Shown here in pieces: positions 1 to 6,011 of a stretch of 6,011 nt of DNA (position 1 is the stretch's first letter; each line of letters begins with the position of its first letter). The DNA comes from Oscillospiraceae bacterium (GTDB lineage: Bacteria; Bacillota; Clostridia; Oscillospirales; Acutalibacteraceae), in contig CADBMQ010000129.1 in the NCBI GenBank assembly GCA_902795765.1, forward strand, positions 1-6,011, given 5' to 3'. The notes below the pieces were generated by a model. That model was given only the letters and a program-made list of their open reading frames with translations, ran no database searches and was not told the origin of the DNA. A program made the translations under genes and the position numbers.

Positions 1-1
1 A

Positions 2-277
2 TCAAAAGCACTCTGCCGAAACCTGCCGGCAGGCATACTCCGTTCAGTAGCATTTGAAGTGACCGAAAAACAACTGTCGGATGGGGATATAATAGTTATG
101 GTGTCAGACGGAGCGATATATGAGGATAGTATTTCGGTTGAAGAATTGACAAAAGATCATCAAAACGAAAATGCACAAAAAATATCGGATATAATTTTGC
201 AAAGTCTTGTGTCGGGCAGGGCAGATGGACACGATGATGATGTAACAGTAATAGTTTTGAAATGTAAATACAATTAA
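2..277 (+). CDS. SpoIIE-like PP2C-type serine phosphatase, C-terminal end (5' truncated)
   Basis: This is the last 91 codons of a gene that runs off the left edge. The frame is open from base 2; the GTG at 59 is internal and is not a start. Visible motifs, numbered from the first whole codon, are LPAGIL (8-13), GDIIVMVSDG (28-37) and HDDDVTVIVLK (77-87). The order 'LPxGIL, 20 residues, GDxIVMVSDG, 40 residues, DDxTVIV' is typical of the C-terminus of the SpoIIE/RsbU branch of PP2C phosphatases, where the SDG and DD aspartates bind the catalytic metals. In sporulating Firmicutes SpoIIE is a membrane protein that dephosphorylates the anti-anti-sigma factor SpoIIAA and so activates sigma-F. Whether this is SpoIIE itself, which needs an N-terminal multi-span membrane domain, or another SpoIIE-domain phosphatase cannot be decided from this fragment. 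No convincing terminator hairpin follows the stop, so some read-through into glgB is possible. Confidence 0.85.
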   Translation, partial: SKALCRNLPAGILRSVAFEVTEKQLSDGDIIVMVSDGAIYEDSISVEELTKDHQNENAQKISDIILQSLVSGRADGHDDDVTVIVLKCKYN

Positions 278-285
278 AAATATGC

Positions 286-317
286 AAATTTTACAAAAAA
301 GTGTATATAAATTTTAC
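286..317. repeat. Short 9-bp direct repeat in the spoIIE-glgB gap
   Basis: The sequence AAATTTTAC occurs at 286-294 and again at 309-317, 23 bases apart, which is about two helical turns. It lies upstream of the glgB promoter (-35 at 348). Two turn-spaced copies could be a regulator site, but the region is extremely AT-rich and the repeat may be chance. I recognise no known regulator consensus in it. Confidence 0.2.
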
Positions 318-347
318 GTTAATACTGAAAAATCAATAAAAAATATG

Positions 348-376
348 TTGAAATTGTGAACTGTTTTTGTTATAAT
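348..376 (+). promoter_or_regulatory. Sigma-A-type promoter of the glgBCD operon
   Basis: A TTGAAA -35 box (348-353) and a perfect TATAAT -10 box (371-376) are separated by exactly 17 bases. The predicted start of transcription is near 382-384, leaving an untranslated leader of only about 25 bases before the glgB ATG at 408, too short for a riboswitch or attenuator. The region upstream is A/T-tract rich, which could act as an UP element. The other intergenic gaps in the operon are very short and show no promoter, so this one probably serves all three genes. Confidence 0.8.
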
Positions 377-393
377 AAACATAGTAAAAAATC

Positions 394-399
394 AGGAGG
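394..399 (+). promoter_or_regulatory. glgB ribosome-binding site AGGAGG (decides the start)
   Basis: A perfect AGGAGG lies 8 bases before ATG 408 and 11 before ATG 411. The in-frame GTG at 399 begins on the last G of this element, so it cannot be the start. ATG 408 has the best spacing. Confidence 0.85.
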
Positions 400-407
400 T
401 GTTTCCA

Positions 408-2309
408 ATGATGAAAAAAGAAGAAAATAATTCCAATATGGCTGAATATCTTTTCCATCAGGGAACAAATTTCGAGTCCTACGAATATATGGGCGCTCAT
501 CCTGTTGACGATAAAACTGTTTGTTTTAGAACTTGGGCTCCGTCAGCGAAAGCGATTAGTGTTGTAGGCGACTTTAATGGTTGGGACGATAGTGCCAATC
601 CTATGGTAAGAAAAACTGACAGAGGCATTTGGGAATGCTATGTAGAAAATGTAAACAAATATGACGCATATAAATTTGCTATAAAAGGTGCAGACGGTGG
701 AACAATTTTAAAATCAGATCCGTACGGTTATCATTGTGAAACACGTCCGAGCAATGCGTCAAAATATTTTGATATAAGCGGTCATAAATGGAATGATAAA
801 GCATATTGCGAAAAGAGAAATAATTATCAGGTTTTAAATCAACCTGTTAATATTTACGAGGTGAATATAGCCTCGTGGAAAAAACACGCAGACGGAAATT
901 ATTATGATTATATTTCACTTGCAAAAGAACTTTCCGAGTACGTTTCTTCTATGGGATACACTCATGTTGAGCTAATGCCTGTTGCAGAATATCCGTTTGA
1001 CGGCTCTTGGGGCTATCAAATCACAGGATATTACGCTCCGACATCTCGTTTTGGTACACCGGATAATTTTATGACTTTTGTCGATATTATGCACCAAAAG
1101 GGAATCGGTGTTATTCTCGACTGGGTACCTGCTCACTTCCCACGAGATGAACACGGTCTGCGCTATTTCGATGGCGCTCCGTGCTATGAATATGCAGATC
1201 CTCGTAAAGGCGAGATGAACGAATGGGGAACAATGGTGTTCGATTTCGGTAAACCCGAAGTAATGGACTTCCTCATTTCAAATGCTGCATATTGGTTTGA
1301 TAAATATCACATCGATGGCTTGCGAGTTGACGCAGTTTCGTCAATGCTTTATCTTGATTATAGCCGTAAGGACGGCGAGTGGACACCGAATATTTATGGT
1401 GGAAACGAAAATTTGGAAGCCATCAACTTTTTGAGAACACTCAATAAAGAAATCTTCCGCAGATTCCCTTATGCAATGATGATTGCAGAGGAATCGACAT
1501 CTTGGGCAAATGTATCAAAGCCAGAGAGCATCGGCGGGTTAGGATTTAACTTTAAGTGGAATATGGGTTGGATGAACGATATGCTTCGTTATATGTCGCT
1601 TGATCCGTATTTCCGTAAGTTTAATCACGATAGCTTGACGTTCAGCTTCTTCTATGCTTTTTCCGAAAACTTCATCTTGCCTATGTCGCACGACGAGGTA
1701 GTTCACGGAAAATGTTCTCTTATCGAGAAAATGCCGGGATTTTACGATGACAAGTTCAATTCACTTCGTGCTTTTTATGCATATATGATGGCACATCCCG
1801 GAAAGAAACTCTTATTTATGGGTCAGGAATTTGCGCAGTTCAGCGAATGGAACTATGCGAAAGAACTTGATTGGATGTTGCTTGATTATGACAAGCATAA
1901 GCAGATGCAACAGTATGTTAAGATGCTCAATAAGTTCTATCAAAAGCATACTCCACTTTGGGAAATCGACTATGATTGGGAAGGCTTCTCGTGGATTTCT
2001 AATGATGACAATGAGCAAAGTGTCATTTCATTTAGACGAATTGATACGAAAGGCGACGAAATTATTTGTGTGTGCAACTTTGTTCCTGTTGAAAGAAACG
2101 ATTATAAAATAGGCGTTCCAAAGTCTGGTAGTTATGAAATTCTTATGAATTCAGATGATGAAAAATACGGCGGACAGGGCAGAGGAAGTACGGGCAAAAT
2201 TAAGAGTACCCGTGAAGGTATGCATGGTATGGAAAATTCGATTTCATTGGATCTTCCGCCACTTTCGGTTCTGTATATAAGAAAAGTTCCGACAAGAAAA
2301 AAACAATAA
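408..2309 (+). CDS. glgB: 1,4-alpha-glucan branching enzyme (GH13)
   Basis: The 633-residue cytoplasmic enzyme cuts alpha-1,4 glucan chains and rejoins them through alpha-1,6 links, branching glycogen. Numbered from ATG 408, an N-terminal beta-sandwich (CBM48/E-set type, about 30-110) carries GDFNGWD (54-60). The GH13 barrel follows, with YEVNIASWK (150-158) and the region I motif DWVPAHF (238-244). Region II is DGLRVDAV with nucleophile D308, region III is AEEST with acid/base E361, and region IV is MSHDEVVHGK with D429. All three catalytic carboxylates are therefore present. An all-beta C-terminal domain (about 535-630) ends in LPPLSVLYIRK, as usual for GlgB. The length fits the shorter clostridial/Bacillus class, which lacks the extra N-terminal N1 module of E. 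coli GlgB. It is the first gene of the operon, 36 bases before glgC. GTG 399 was rejected as start because it overlaps the Shine-Dalgarno sequence. Confidence 0.97.
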   Translation: MMKKEENNSNMAEYLFHQGTNFESYEYMGAHPVDDKTVCFRTWAPSAKAISVVGDFNGWDDSANPMVRKTDRGIWECYVENVNKYDAYKFAIKGADGGTILKSDPYGYHCETRPSNASKYFDISGHKWNDKAYCEKRNNYQVLNQPVNIYEVNIASWKKHADGNYYDYISLAKELSEYVSSMGYTHVELMPVAEYPFDGSWGYQITGYYAPTSRFGTPDNFMTFVDIMHQKGIGVILDWVPAHFPRDEHGLRYFDGAPCYEYADPRKGEMNEWGTMVFDFGKPEVMDFLISNAAYWFDKYHIDGLRVDAVSSMLYLDYSRKDGEWTPNIYGGNENLEAINFLRTLNKEIFRRFPYAMMIAEESTSWANVSKPESIGGLGFNFKWNMGWMNDMLRYMSLDPYFRKFNHDSLTFSFFYAFSENFILPMSHDEVVHGKCSLIEKMPGFYDDKFNSLRAFYAYMMAHPGKKLLFMGQEFAQFSEWNYAKELDWMLLDYDKHKQMQQYVKMLNKFYQKHTPLWEIDYDWEGFSWISNDDNEQSVISFRRIDTKGDEIICVCNFVPVERNDYKIGVPKSGSYEILMNSDDEKYGGQGRGSTGKIKSTREGMHGMENSISLDLPPLSVLYIRKVPTRKKQ

Positions 2310-2345
2310 AATTCACATATTGCTTTAAAGAAGGGTGATCTTTTT

Positions 2346-3542
2346 ATGAATTTAAAAACCGAATGCGTCGCTATGTTGCTTGCAGGCGGTCAAGGTAGCC
2401 GACTTGGTGCGTTAACAAAAAATGTTGCAAAACCTGCCGTACCGTATGGTGGAAAATACAGAATTATCGATTTTCCGTTGTCAAACTGTATCAATTCAGG
2501 CATCGACACAGTAGGCGTATTGACACAGTATCAGCCATTGGAGTTGAATGATTATATCGGCTCAGGTCAGCCGTGGGATCTCGACCGTGCATCGGGCGGT
2601 GTGCATATCCTTTCACCGTATCAGCAGATTGAGGGTACAGATTGGTTTAGAGGAACAGCAAATGCAATCTACCAAAACTTGCACTTTATCGAGAGATACA
2701 ATCCCGAATACGTTCTGATTTTGTCGGGTGACCATATTTATAAAATGGACTATTCGAAAATGCTTGATTTCCATGTTGAAAACAACGCAGACTGCACAAT
2801 TGCAGTTCTCGAAGTTTCAATGGAAGAAGCAACTCGTTTTGGTATTATGAATACCGATGAAAACAATATGGTATATGAGTTCGAGGAAAAGCCTGAACAT
2901 CCGAAGAGCAATAAAGCGTCAATGGGTGTGTATGTGTTCAGTTGGCCGGCACTCAAACATTACCTCATACAAGATGAGGCTAACCCCAATTCGCATAATG
3001 ACTTTGGTAAGGATATCATTCCTGCAATGCTTAATGACAATAAGCGCTTGTTCGCTTATGATTTTGATGGCTATTGGAAAGATGTTGGAACGATTGATAG
3101 CCTTTGGGAAGCAAATATGGATATTCTCAATCCTAAAATGCCTCTTGAACTAACCGATCCGAATTGGAAAATTTATGCTCGTTCAAGAGCGTTACCACCT
3201 CACTTCATCTCGGCAGAGGCGACAACTAAAAATTCACTCATAAGTGATGGTTGCTATGTTGCAGGTAATGTAACTGACTCAGTAATATTCTCAGGAGCAA
3301 CAATCGAAAAGGGTGCAAAAGTCGAAGACTCAGTAATTATGCCGGGCGCAGTTATCAAGTCGGGAGCAGTTGTAAGCTATGCCATTGTTGCAGAAAATGC
3401 CGTAATTGGTGAAAACGCAGTAGTCGGCAAGCGTCCCGAGGATTGCGATGATAAGGATAAATGGGGTGTTGTAACAGTAGGACCTGAATATAAGGTTGAA
3501 GCAGGTGCGAAAATTGCACCGAAAGAAATGCTCAGTATTTAG
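2346..3542 (+). CDS. glgC: Glucose-1-phosphate adenylyltransferase (ADP-glucose pyrophosphorylase), catalytic subunit
   Basis: This 398-residue enzyme makes ADP-glucose and pyrophosphate from ATP and glucose-1-phosphate, the committed step of bacterial glycogen synthesis. The Rossmann-like nucleotidyltransferase domain (about 6-260) has the nucleotide-binding loop GGQGSRL (14-20), KPAVP with K29, [10 protein letters not shown] (38-47) and [10 protein letters not shown] (76-85). It also has SGDHIYKMD (127-135) with metal-binding D129, the sugar-phosphate-binding motif FEEKP (179-183, K182) and YWKDVGTI (243-250). A left-handed beta-helix of hexapeptide repeats follows (about 290-398). All key residues are intact, so it should be active alone or with GlgD. 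The start is ATG 2346; AAGGGTGATC (2331-2340) precedes it, and its GGTGATC portion matches the anti-Shine-Dalgarno extension. It lies between glgB and its paralogue glgD. Confidence 0.97.
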   Translation: MNLKTECVAMLLAGGQGSRLGALTKNVAKPAVPYGGKYRIIDFPLSNCINSGIDTVGVLTQYQPLELNDYIGSGQPWDLDRASGGVHILSPYQQIEGTDWFRGTANAIYQNLHFIERYNPEYVLILSGDHIYKMDYSKMLDFHVENNADCTIAVLEVSMEEATRFGIMNTDENNMVYEFEEKPEHPKSNKASMGVYVFSWPALKHYLIQDEANPNSHNDFGKDIIPAMLNDNKRLFAYDFDGYWKDVGTIDSLWEANMDILNPKMPLELTDPNWKIYARSRALPPHFISAEATTKNSLISDGCYVAGNVTDSVIFSGATIEKGAKVEDSVIMPGAVIKSGAVVSYAIVAENAVIGENAVVGKRPEDCDDKDKWGVVTVGPEYKVEAGAKIAPKEMLSI

Positions 3543-3546
3543 TTTT

Positions 3547-3559
3547 GAAAGGTTGTGAT
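3547..3559 (+). promoter_or_regulatory. glgD ribosome-binding site (decides the start)
   Basis: GAAAGGTTGTGAT resembles the ideal GAAAGGAGGTGAT with two changed bases. The core GAAAGG (3547-3552) is 11 bases before ATG 3564. The in-frame GTG at 3555 lies inside the element and only 2 bases after GAAAGG, so it is an unlikely start. Confidence 0.65.
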
Positions 3560-3563
3560 TGAA

Positions 3564-4673
3564 ATGAGAAGTAAAAATATTATGGCTTTGGTGTTTGCAA
3601 ACACAGGCGACGAATCTCTTACTGAACTCACATCTTTCAGAACAATGGGTTCAGTGCCGTTTGGTTGTCGTTATCGTTTGATAGACTTTATGCTTTCGTC
3701 TATCGTAAACGCAGGAATTTATAAAGTAGGCGTTGTAACAAAGAGAAACTTCCAATCCCTTGCAGACCATGTTGGTAATGGTTGGCCGTGGGATTTGGCT
3801 CGTAAAAAAGGTGGACTTTGTATCCTTTCGCCGTATAGCTACGCAGAAAAAGGTGGCGTGTATAAGGGAAAGATTGATGCTATATATGGCAATCTTCTTT
3901 ATCTCGAAAATTCAACAGAAGAGTATGTTCTCATAACGGATTCAGATTTTGTTGTGAATGCCGATATTGATAAAATGATTGAAAGACACGCACAAACAAA
4001 TGCTGATATCACAGTTGCCTATAAATCGGGCATCGAGGGAAAAACCTTTATCGAACTCGATGACGATAAAAGAGTTTCTGCAATAACTGTTGAATCCGAG
4101 CAACCGGAAATGGGACGAAATGTAATTGTTCCGATGTTCTTGATGCGTAGAGATTTGCTTATAACTCTTGTTAAAAACGCATATCGCCACAATTATATAG
4201 ATTTTGAGCTTGATATTCTCCAAAGAGAGATAAACAACTATAAAATCTATGGATTTGAAATTAAGGGTGATGCAATGCTCATAAATAGTATTCAAAGTTA
4301 TTTTGATGCGAATATGATGTTGCTTAACAAAGATTTTCGTGATAAACTGTTCGAGCCAACTCGCCCTGTTTTTACAAAACTTCGTGACGATATGCCGACA
4401 AGATACGGATACGATGCTAAAATCAAAGACTCGCTTATCGCAGATGGTTGTGTTATCGAGGGTGAAGTTTCAAATTCGATAATTTTCCGTGGAGTTCATA
4501 TTGAAAAGGGCTGTAAAGTTGAAAACTGCATTTTGATGCAGTCGGCGCATGTTGGCAAAAACAGTACCTTGGCTTATGTTGTAAGTGATAAAAATGTAAG
4601 CATTAAAGAGGGAAGAACGCTAATAGGATTTAAGACATTCCCACTTGTAATAGGCAAAGGCTTATCTGTATAA
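3564..4673 (+). CDS. glgD: GlgD, regulatory/non-catalytic ADP-glucose pyrophosphorylase subunit
   Basis: This 369-residue protein is a diverged tandem paralogue of GlgC. Shared landmarks, numbered from ATG 3564, are VPFGCRYRLIDFMLSS (31-46), VGNGWPWDLARKKGGLCILSPY (70-91), YVLITDSDFV and a C-terminal hexapeptide beta-helix (about 285-369). Catalytic motifs are lost. Where GlgC has GGQGSRL this protein has a stretch around ANTGDES. SGDH reads TDSD, the FEEKP lysine motif is missing, and YWKDVGTI corresponds to DAMLINSI (236-243). Known Firmicutes GlgD proteins have little or no activity alone and form hetero-oligomers with GlgC that change its activity or regulation; the same role is inferred here. 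It begins 21 bases after the glgC stop, so the two are almost certainly co-transcribed, and it is the last gene before a strong terminator. Confidence 0.93.
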   Translation: MRSKNIMALVFANTGDESLTELTSFRTMGSVPFGCRYRLIDFMLSSIVNAGIYKVGVVTKRNFQSLADHVGNGWPWDLARKKGGLCILSPYSYAEKGGVYKGKIDAIYGNLLYLENSTEEYVLITDSDFVVNADIDKMIERHAQTNADITVAYKSGIEGKTFIELDDDKRVSAITVESEQPEMGRNVIVPMFLMRRDLLITLVKNAYRHNYIDFELDILQREINNYKIYGFEIKGDAMLINSIQSYFDANMMLLNKDFRDKLFEPTRPVFTKLRDDMPTRYGYDAKIKDSLIADGCVIEGEVSNSIIFRGVHIEKGCKVENCILMQSAHVGKNSTLAYVVSDKNVSIKEGRTLIGFKTFPLVIGKGLSV

Positions 4674-4683
4674 ATTTCAAAAT

Positions 4684-4716
4684 GACCGTGTATTTAAAAT
4701 ATACGGTCGTTTTTTT
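4684..4716 (+). terminator. Intrinsic terminator of glgBCD
   Basis: A 10-bp stem, GACCGTGTAT (4684-4693) with ATATACGGTC (4699-4708), pairs fully apart from one G-U wobble. It encloses a 5-base loop and is followed by GTTTTTTT (4709-4716). It begins 10 bases after the glgD stop. A-rich sequence before the stem mirrors the T-run, so it could also work weakly on the minus strand. Confidence 0.92.
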
Positions 4717-4717
4717 G

Positions 4718-4746
4718 TTGATTTTGCAATAAAATCATTGTATAAT
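4718..4746 (+). promoter_or_regulatory. Promoter of the XRE-membrane gene
   Basis: TTGATT (4718-4723) and a perfect TATAAT (4741-4746) are spaced by 17 bases. The -35 box starts just after the T-run of the glg terminator. Transcription would start near 4752-4755, so the leader before the TTG at 4775 is only about 20 bases. The -10 box overlaps a perfect inverted repeat. Confidence 0.7.
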
Positions 4747-4763
4747 AATATTAGTATTATTAT
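4742..4763. promoter_or_regulatory. Perfect 9-bp inverted repeat over the -10/start region, possible operator
   Basis: ATAATAATA (4742-4750) and TATTATTAT (4755-4763) are exact reverse complements around a TTAG centre. The repeat covers most of the -10 box and the predicted transcription start, and ends at the Shine-Dalgarno sequence. A protein bound here would block RNA polymerase. Since the next gene encodes an XRE-type DNA-binding protein, autorepression is plausible but inferred. The arms are simple ATA repeats, so chance is a real alternative. In RNA it would form only a weak A-U hairpin. Confidence 0.35.
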
Positions 4764-4771
4764 GAGGTGAT
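4764..4771 (+). promoter_or_regulatory. Ribosome-binding site GAGGTGAT supporting a TTG start
   Basis: GAGGTGAT is an eight-base match to the anti-Shine-Dalgarno complement. Its GAGG core ends 7 bases before the TTG at 4775. There is no early in-frame ATG or GTG, so this site supports the TTG start. Confidence 0.8.
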
Positions 4772-4774
4772 TTC

Positions 4775-5350
4775 TTGGACGAGTTAAAAAGCATAGTTGC
4801 AGAAAATATAAATAGTTTAAGAACTTCAAGCGGACTAACTCAAACCGAGCTTGGCGAAAAATTAAACTACTCGGATAAAACAATATCAAAGTGGGAACGA
4901 GGCGAAGCATTGCCAGATGCTTATGTTTTAAAACAGTTAAGCGAAATCTTTAATGTTTCTGTTGACTATATTTTAAGCGAACATACCGAAAAAGAGATTA
5001 AAATAAAAAAGCCGAACAAAATAACAAAAACTCTAATTTTAACTGTTGTAACAGTTGGAATATGCACATTGAGCTTGCTGATATTTGCTCTTTTGATGTT
5101 CTTTTGCAATATTAAATTTTGGATGATATTTGCATATACAGTGCCTGTCTTGTTTTTGGTAGCACTAATATTAAATAGCGTTTGGAAACTTGATAAAATA
5201 AATATATTTTATATTTCGGCATTGTTGTGGTCTGTGCTTCTTGCAATATATCTAACGTTTTTGCAACATAATTTGTGGTTGATATTTGTATTAGGTATTC
5301 CGTCACAGGTAATAATTATATTGTCATTTTTAATAAACAGAAAAAAATAA
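4775..5350 (+). CDS. XRE-family helix-turn-helix protein with C-terminal membrane domain
   Basis: This 191-residue protein begins at TTG. Residues 7-66 form an XRE/Cro-type HTH: helix 2 LTQTELGEKL (21-30), recognition helix region YSDKTISKWERGE (32-44), then LPDAYVLKQLSEIFNVSVDYIL (46-67). A basic linker (about 72-85, rich in K) leads to four predicted hydrophobic segments at about 86-110, 114-137, 142-163 and 166-188, ending in RKK. The architecture is a DNA-binding domain tethered to the inner face of the membrane, a common but poorly characterised type in Clostridia. The ligand or signal is unknown, and no extracellular or enzymatic domain is present. It is a single-gene unit with its own promoter, a possible operator and a terminator. 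The HTH call is firm, the membrane segments are likely, and the physiological role is not known. Confidence 0.9.
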   Translation: MDELKSIVAENINSLRTSSGLTQTELGEKLNYSDKTISKWERGEALPDAYVLKQLSEIFNVSVDYILSEHTEKEIKIKKPNKITKTLILTVVTVGICTLSLLIFALLMFFCNIKFWMIFAYTVPVLFLVALILNSVWKLDKINIFYISALLWSVLLAIYLTFLQHNLWLIFVLGIPSQVIIILSFLINRKK

Positions 5351-5370
5351 AAAGCCCGATTGGGCTTTTT
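5349..5370. terminator. Shared bidirectional terminator between convergent genes
   Basis: A perfect 9-bp stem, AAAAAGCCC (5349-5357) with GGGCTTTTT (5362-5370), encloses a GATT loop. On the plus strand TTTTTATTTTT follows the GC core; on the minus strand the mirror is TTTTTATTTTTTT, so both directions have a U-run. The left arm contains the last two bases of the XRE gene's TAA, and the right arm contains two bases of the kinase gene's stop (5369-5371). Confidence 0.9.
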
Positions 5371-6010
5371 ATTTTTGCATTGCAAATTCATTTATCATAG
5401 AATTTTCTTTTAAATAAGATGGACTAATAGGATCTATTTTAGATAATACATTAACAACATCGAGCTTTGAAATTTTGTCATCGCATTTAAGTAAATCTTC
5501 AAAAATAAGTGAACGATACATACCAAGTTCGTATGCATGGAATGTATCAACGTGGAAATCAGCACGATTTTTGTACGGCATAATGTACGCATTTTCGCCG
5601 TGTTGAACACTTTGAAACATCTTGTAAGTTTTTTCAAAAGATTTGCCACGATCCCGATTATCACGCAACATTCTACGCAATAAACGAATTTTAGACGGGT
5701 GCAAAACACCACCATCATACTCAATTCTCGAACGCACACTAACGTAAATCTTAATAGTCTGCTCATCGGGGATTTGCACAACATCGGGATTGAGTGCGTG
5801 AATTCCTTCGAGCAAAATAAGTTCACCGGGTTTCATTTTGTAGGTTTCATCTGTGAAATAACGCTGTTGAGTAACAAAGTCAAAAGCCGACATTCTAACA
5901 GTTTTCATACTCATAAGGTCGTTTAATTGACTTGCTAAAAAATCCTTATCAACAAGGGTAGGCGACTCTAAATCGAATTTACCAAGTGCCGAAAGTCGTC
6001 TTTCTTCGTC
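5369..6010 (-). CDS. Uridine-kinase-like nucleoside kinase, C-terminal part (5' truncated)
   Basis: The frame is open to the right edge, giving 213 visible residues; the ATG at 5914 is internal, since matching sequence continues upstream of it. Numbered from the first visible codon, GKFDLESPTLVD (10-21) corresponds to the 'N-F-D-H-P-x-A-x-D' region of uridine kinases. RMSAFDFVTQQR (39-50) matches their PxYDFxxxxR segment. GELILLEGIHALNPDV (62-77) is the Walker-B-like strand with EGIHALNP, and RLLRRMLRDNRDRG (109-122) is the RxxRDxxxRG lid motif that contacts phosphates. The tail, GENAYIMPYKNRADFHVDTFHAYELG followed by DPISPSYLKENSMINEFAMQK, resembles the clostridial long form of the family, which has an N-terminal TGS-like domain before the kinase. 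That domain and the Walker A loop would lie outside the window. The family phosphorylates uridine/cytidine or related nucleosides; the exact substrate of the clostridial form is uncertain. It is a separate unit converging on the XRE gene. Confidence 0.88.
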   Translation of the reverse strand, partial: DEERRLSALGKFDLESPTLVDKDFLASQLNDLMSMKTVRMSAFDFVTQQRYFTDETYKMKPGELILLEGIHALNPDVVQIPDEQTIKIYVSVRSRIEYDGGVLHPSKIRLLRRMLRDNRDRGKSFEKTYKMFQSVQHGENAYIMPYKNRADFHVDTFHAYELGMYRSLIFEDLLKCDDKISKLDVVNVLSKIDPISPSYLKENSMINEFAMQK

Positions 6011-6011
6011 G

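Noticed and set aside
278..347. Possible terminator or riboswitch between the phosphatase gene and glgB
   Set aside because: No GC-containing hairpin followed by a T-run is visible, and the predicted glgB leader is only about 25 bases, too short for a riboswitch.
1831..2112. 93-codon open frame overlapping the end of glgB in another plus-strand frame
   Set aside because: The glgB frame here encodes the conserved C-terminal part of the branching enzyme; the alternative product is low-quality and S/M/K-rich like a shadow.
3942..4295. 117-codon open frame antisense to glgD
   Set aside because: It lies wholly inside the strongly supported glgD gene, its translation resembles no family I know, and I saw no supporting ribosome-binding site.
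4677..4910. 77-codon minus-strand frame over the XRE promoter and HTH region
   Set aside because: It spans a terminator, promoter and the HTH coding region on the opposite strand and shows no recognisable motif.
5434..5826. 130-codon minus-strand frame overlapping the kinase
   Set aside because: The other minus-strand frame carries recognisable kinase motifs throughout; this one is a Cys/Leu-rich shadow.
1..6011. Mobile element, defence system, CRISPR or RNA gene
   Set aside because: There are no transposase, integrase, nuclease or Cas motifs, no spaced repeats and no tRNA-like cloverleaf; almost all sequence is explained by ordinary chromosomal genes.

Overview
The window looks like chromosomal DNA from an AT-rich, Gram-positive clostridial bacterium (Firmicutes/Bacillota, class Clostridia, possibly Ruminococcaceae/Oscillospiraceae or a relative). 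Four things point that way: a SpoIIE-type phosphatase C-terminus, a paired glgC-glgD set, strong ribosome-binding sites that match the GGAGGTGATC anti-16S sequence, and near-consensus TTGnnn-N17-TATAAT promoters. The exact species cannot be read from the sequence. Apart from two genes cut by the window edges, nothing looks broken, and there are no mobile elements, CRISPR arrays, tRNAs or rRNAs.

Layout. (1) Bases 2-277 are the last 91 codons of a SpoIIE/PP2C-type serine phosphatase. (2) Bases 278-407 are an AT-rich gap with a very good sigma-A-type promoter and a strong Shine-Dalgarno sequence. (3) Bases 408-4673 are a tight three-gene glycogen operon, glgB-glgC-glgD: branching enzyme, ADP-glucose pyrophosphorylase, and its degenerate paralogue. 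It ends at a clear intrinsic terminator (4684-4716). (4) Bases 4718-5350 are a stand-alone gene with its own promoter and a TTG start. It encodes an XRE-type helix-turn-helix protein with about four predicted membrane segments. A perfect inverted repeat overlaps its promoter and could be its operator. (5) Bases 5349-5370 are a compact bidirectional terminator that overlaps the stop codons of two converging genes. (6) Bases 5369-6010, on the minus strand, are the C-terminal 213 codons of a uridine-kinase-like nucleoside kinase, cut by the right edge.

How the genes work together. GlgC, probably with GlgD, makes ADP-glucose from glucose-1-phosphate and ATP. A glycogen synthase (glgA, absent here) would polymerise it, and GlgB adds the alpha-1,6 branches. 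The operon is closed by its terminator without glgA, so synthase and phosphorylase must be encoded elsewhere. The neighbouring SpoIIE-like gene suggests, but does not show, a link between glycogen (granulose) storage and sporulation. The XRE-membrane gene and the kinase are separate transcription units with no evident role in glycogen metabolism.

I did not find a convincing undescribed system. The items most worth a second look are the putative self-regulated HTH-membrane gene with its promoter palindrome, the loss of catalytic motifs in GlgD, and the operon's lack of glgA.
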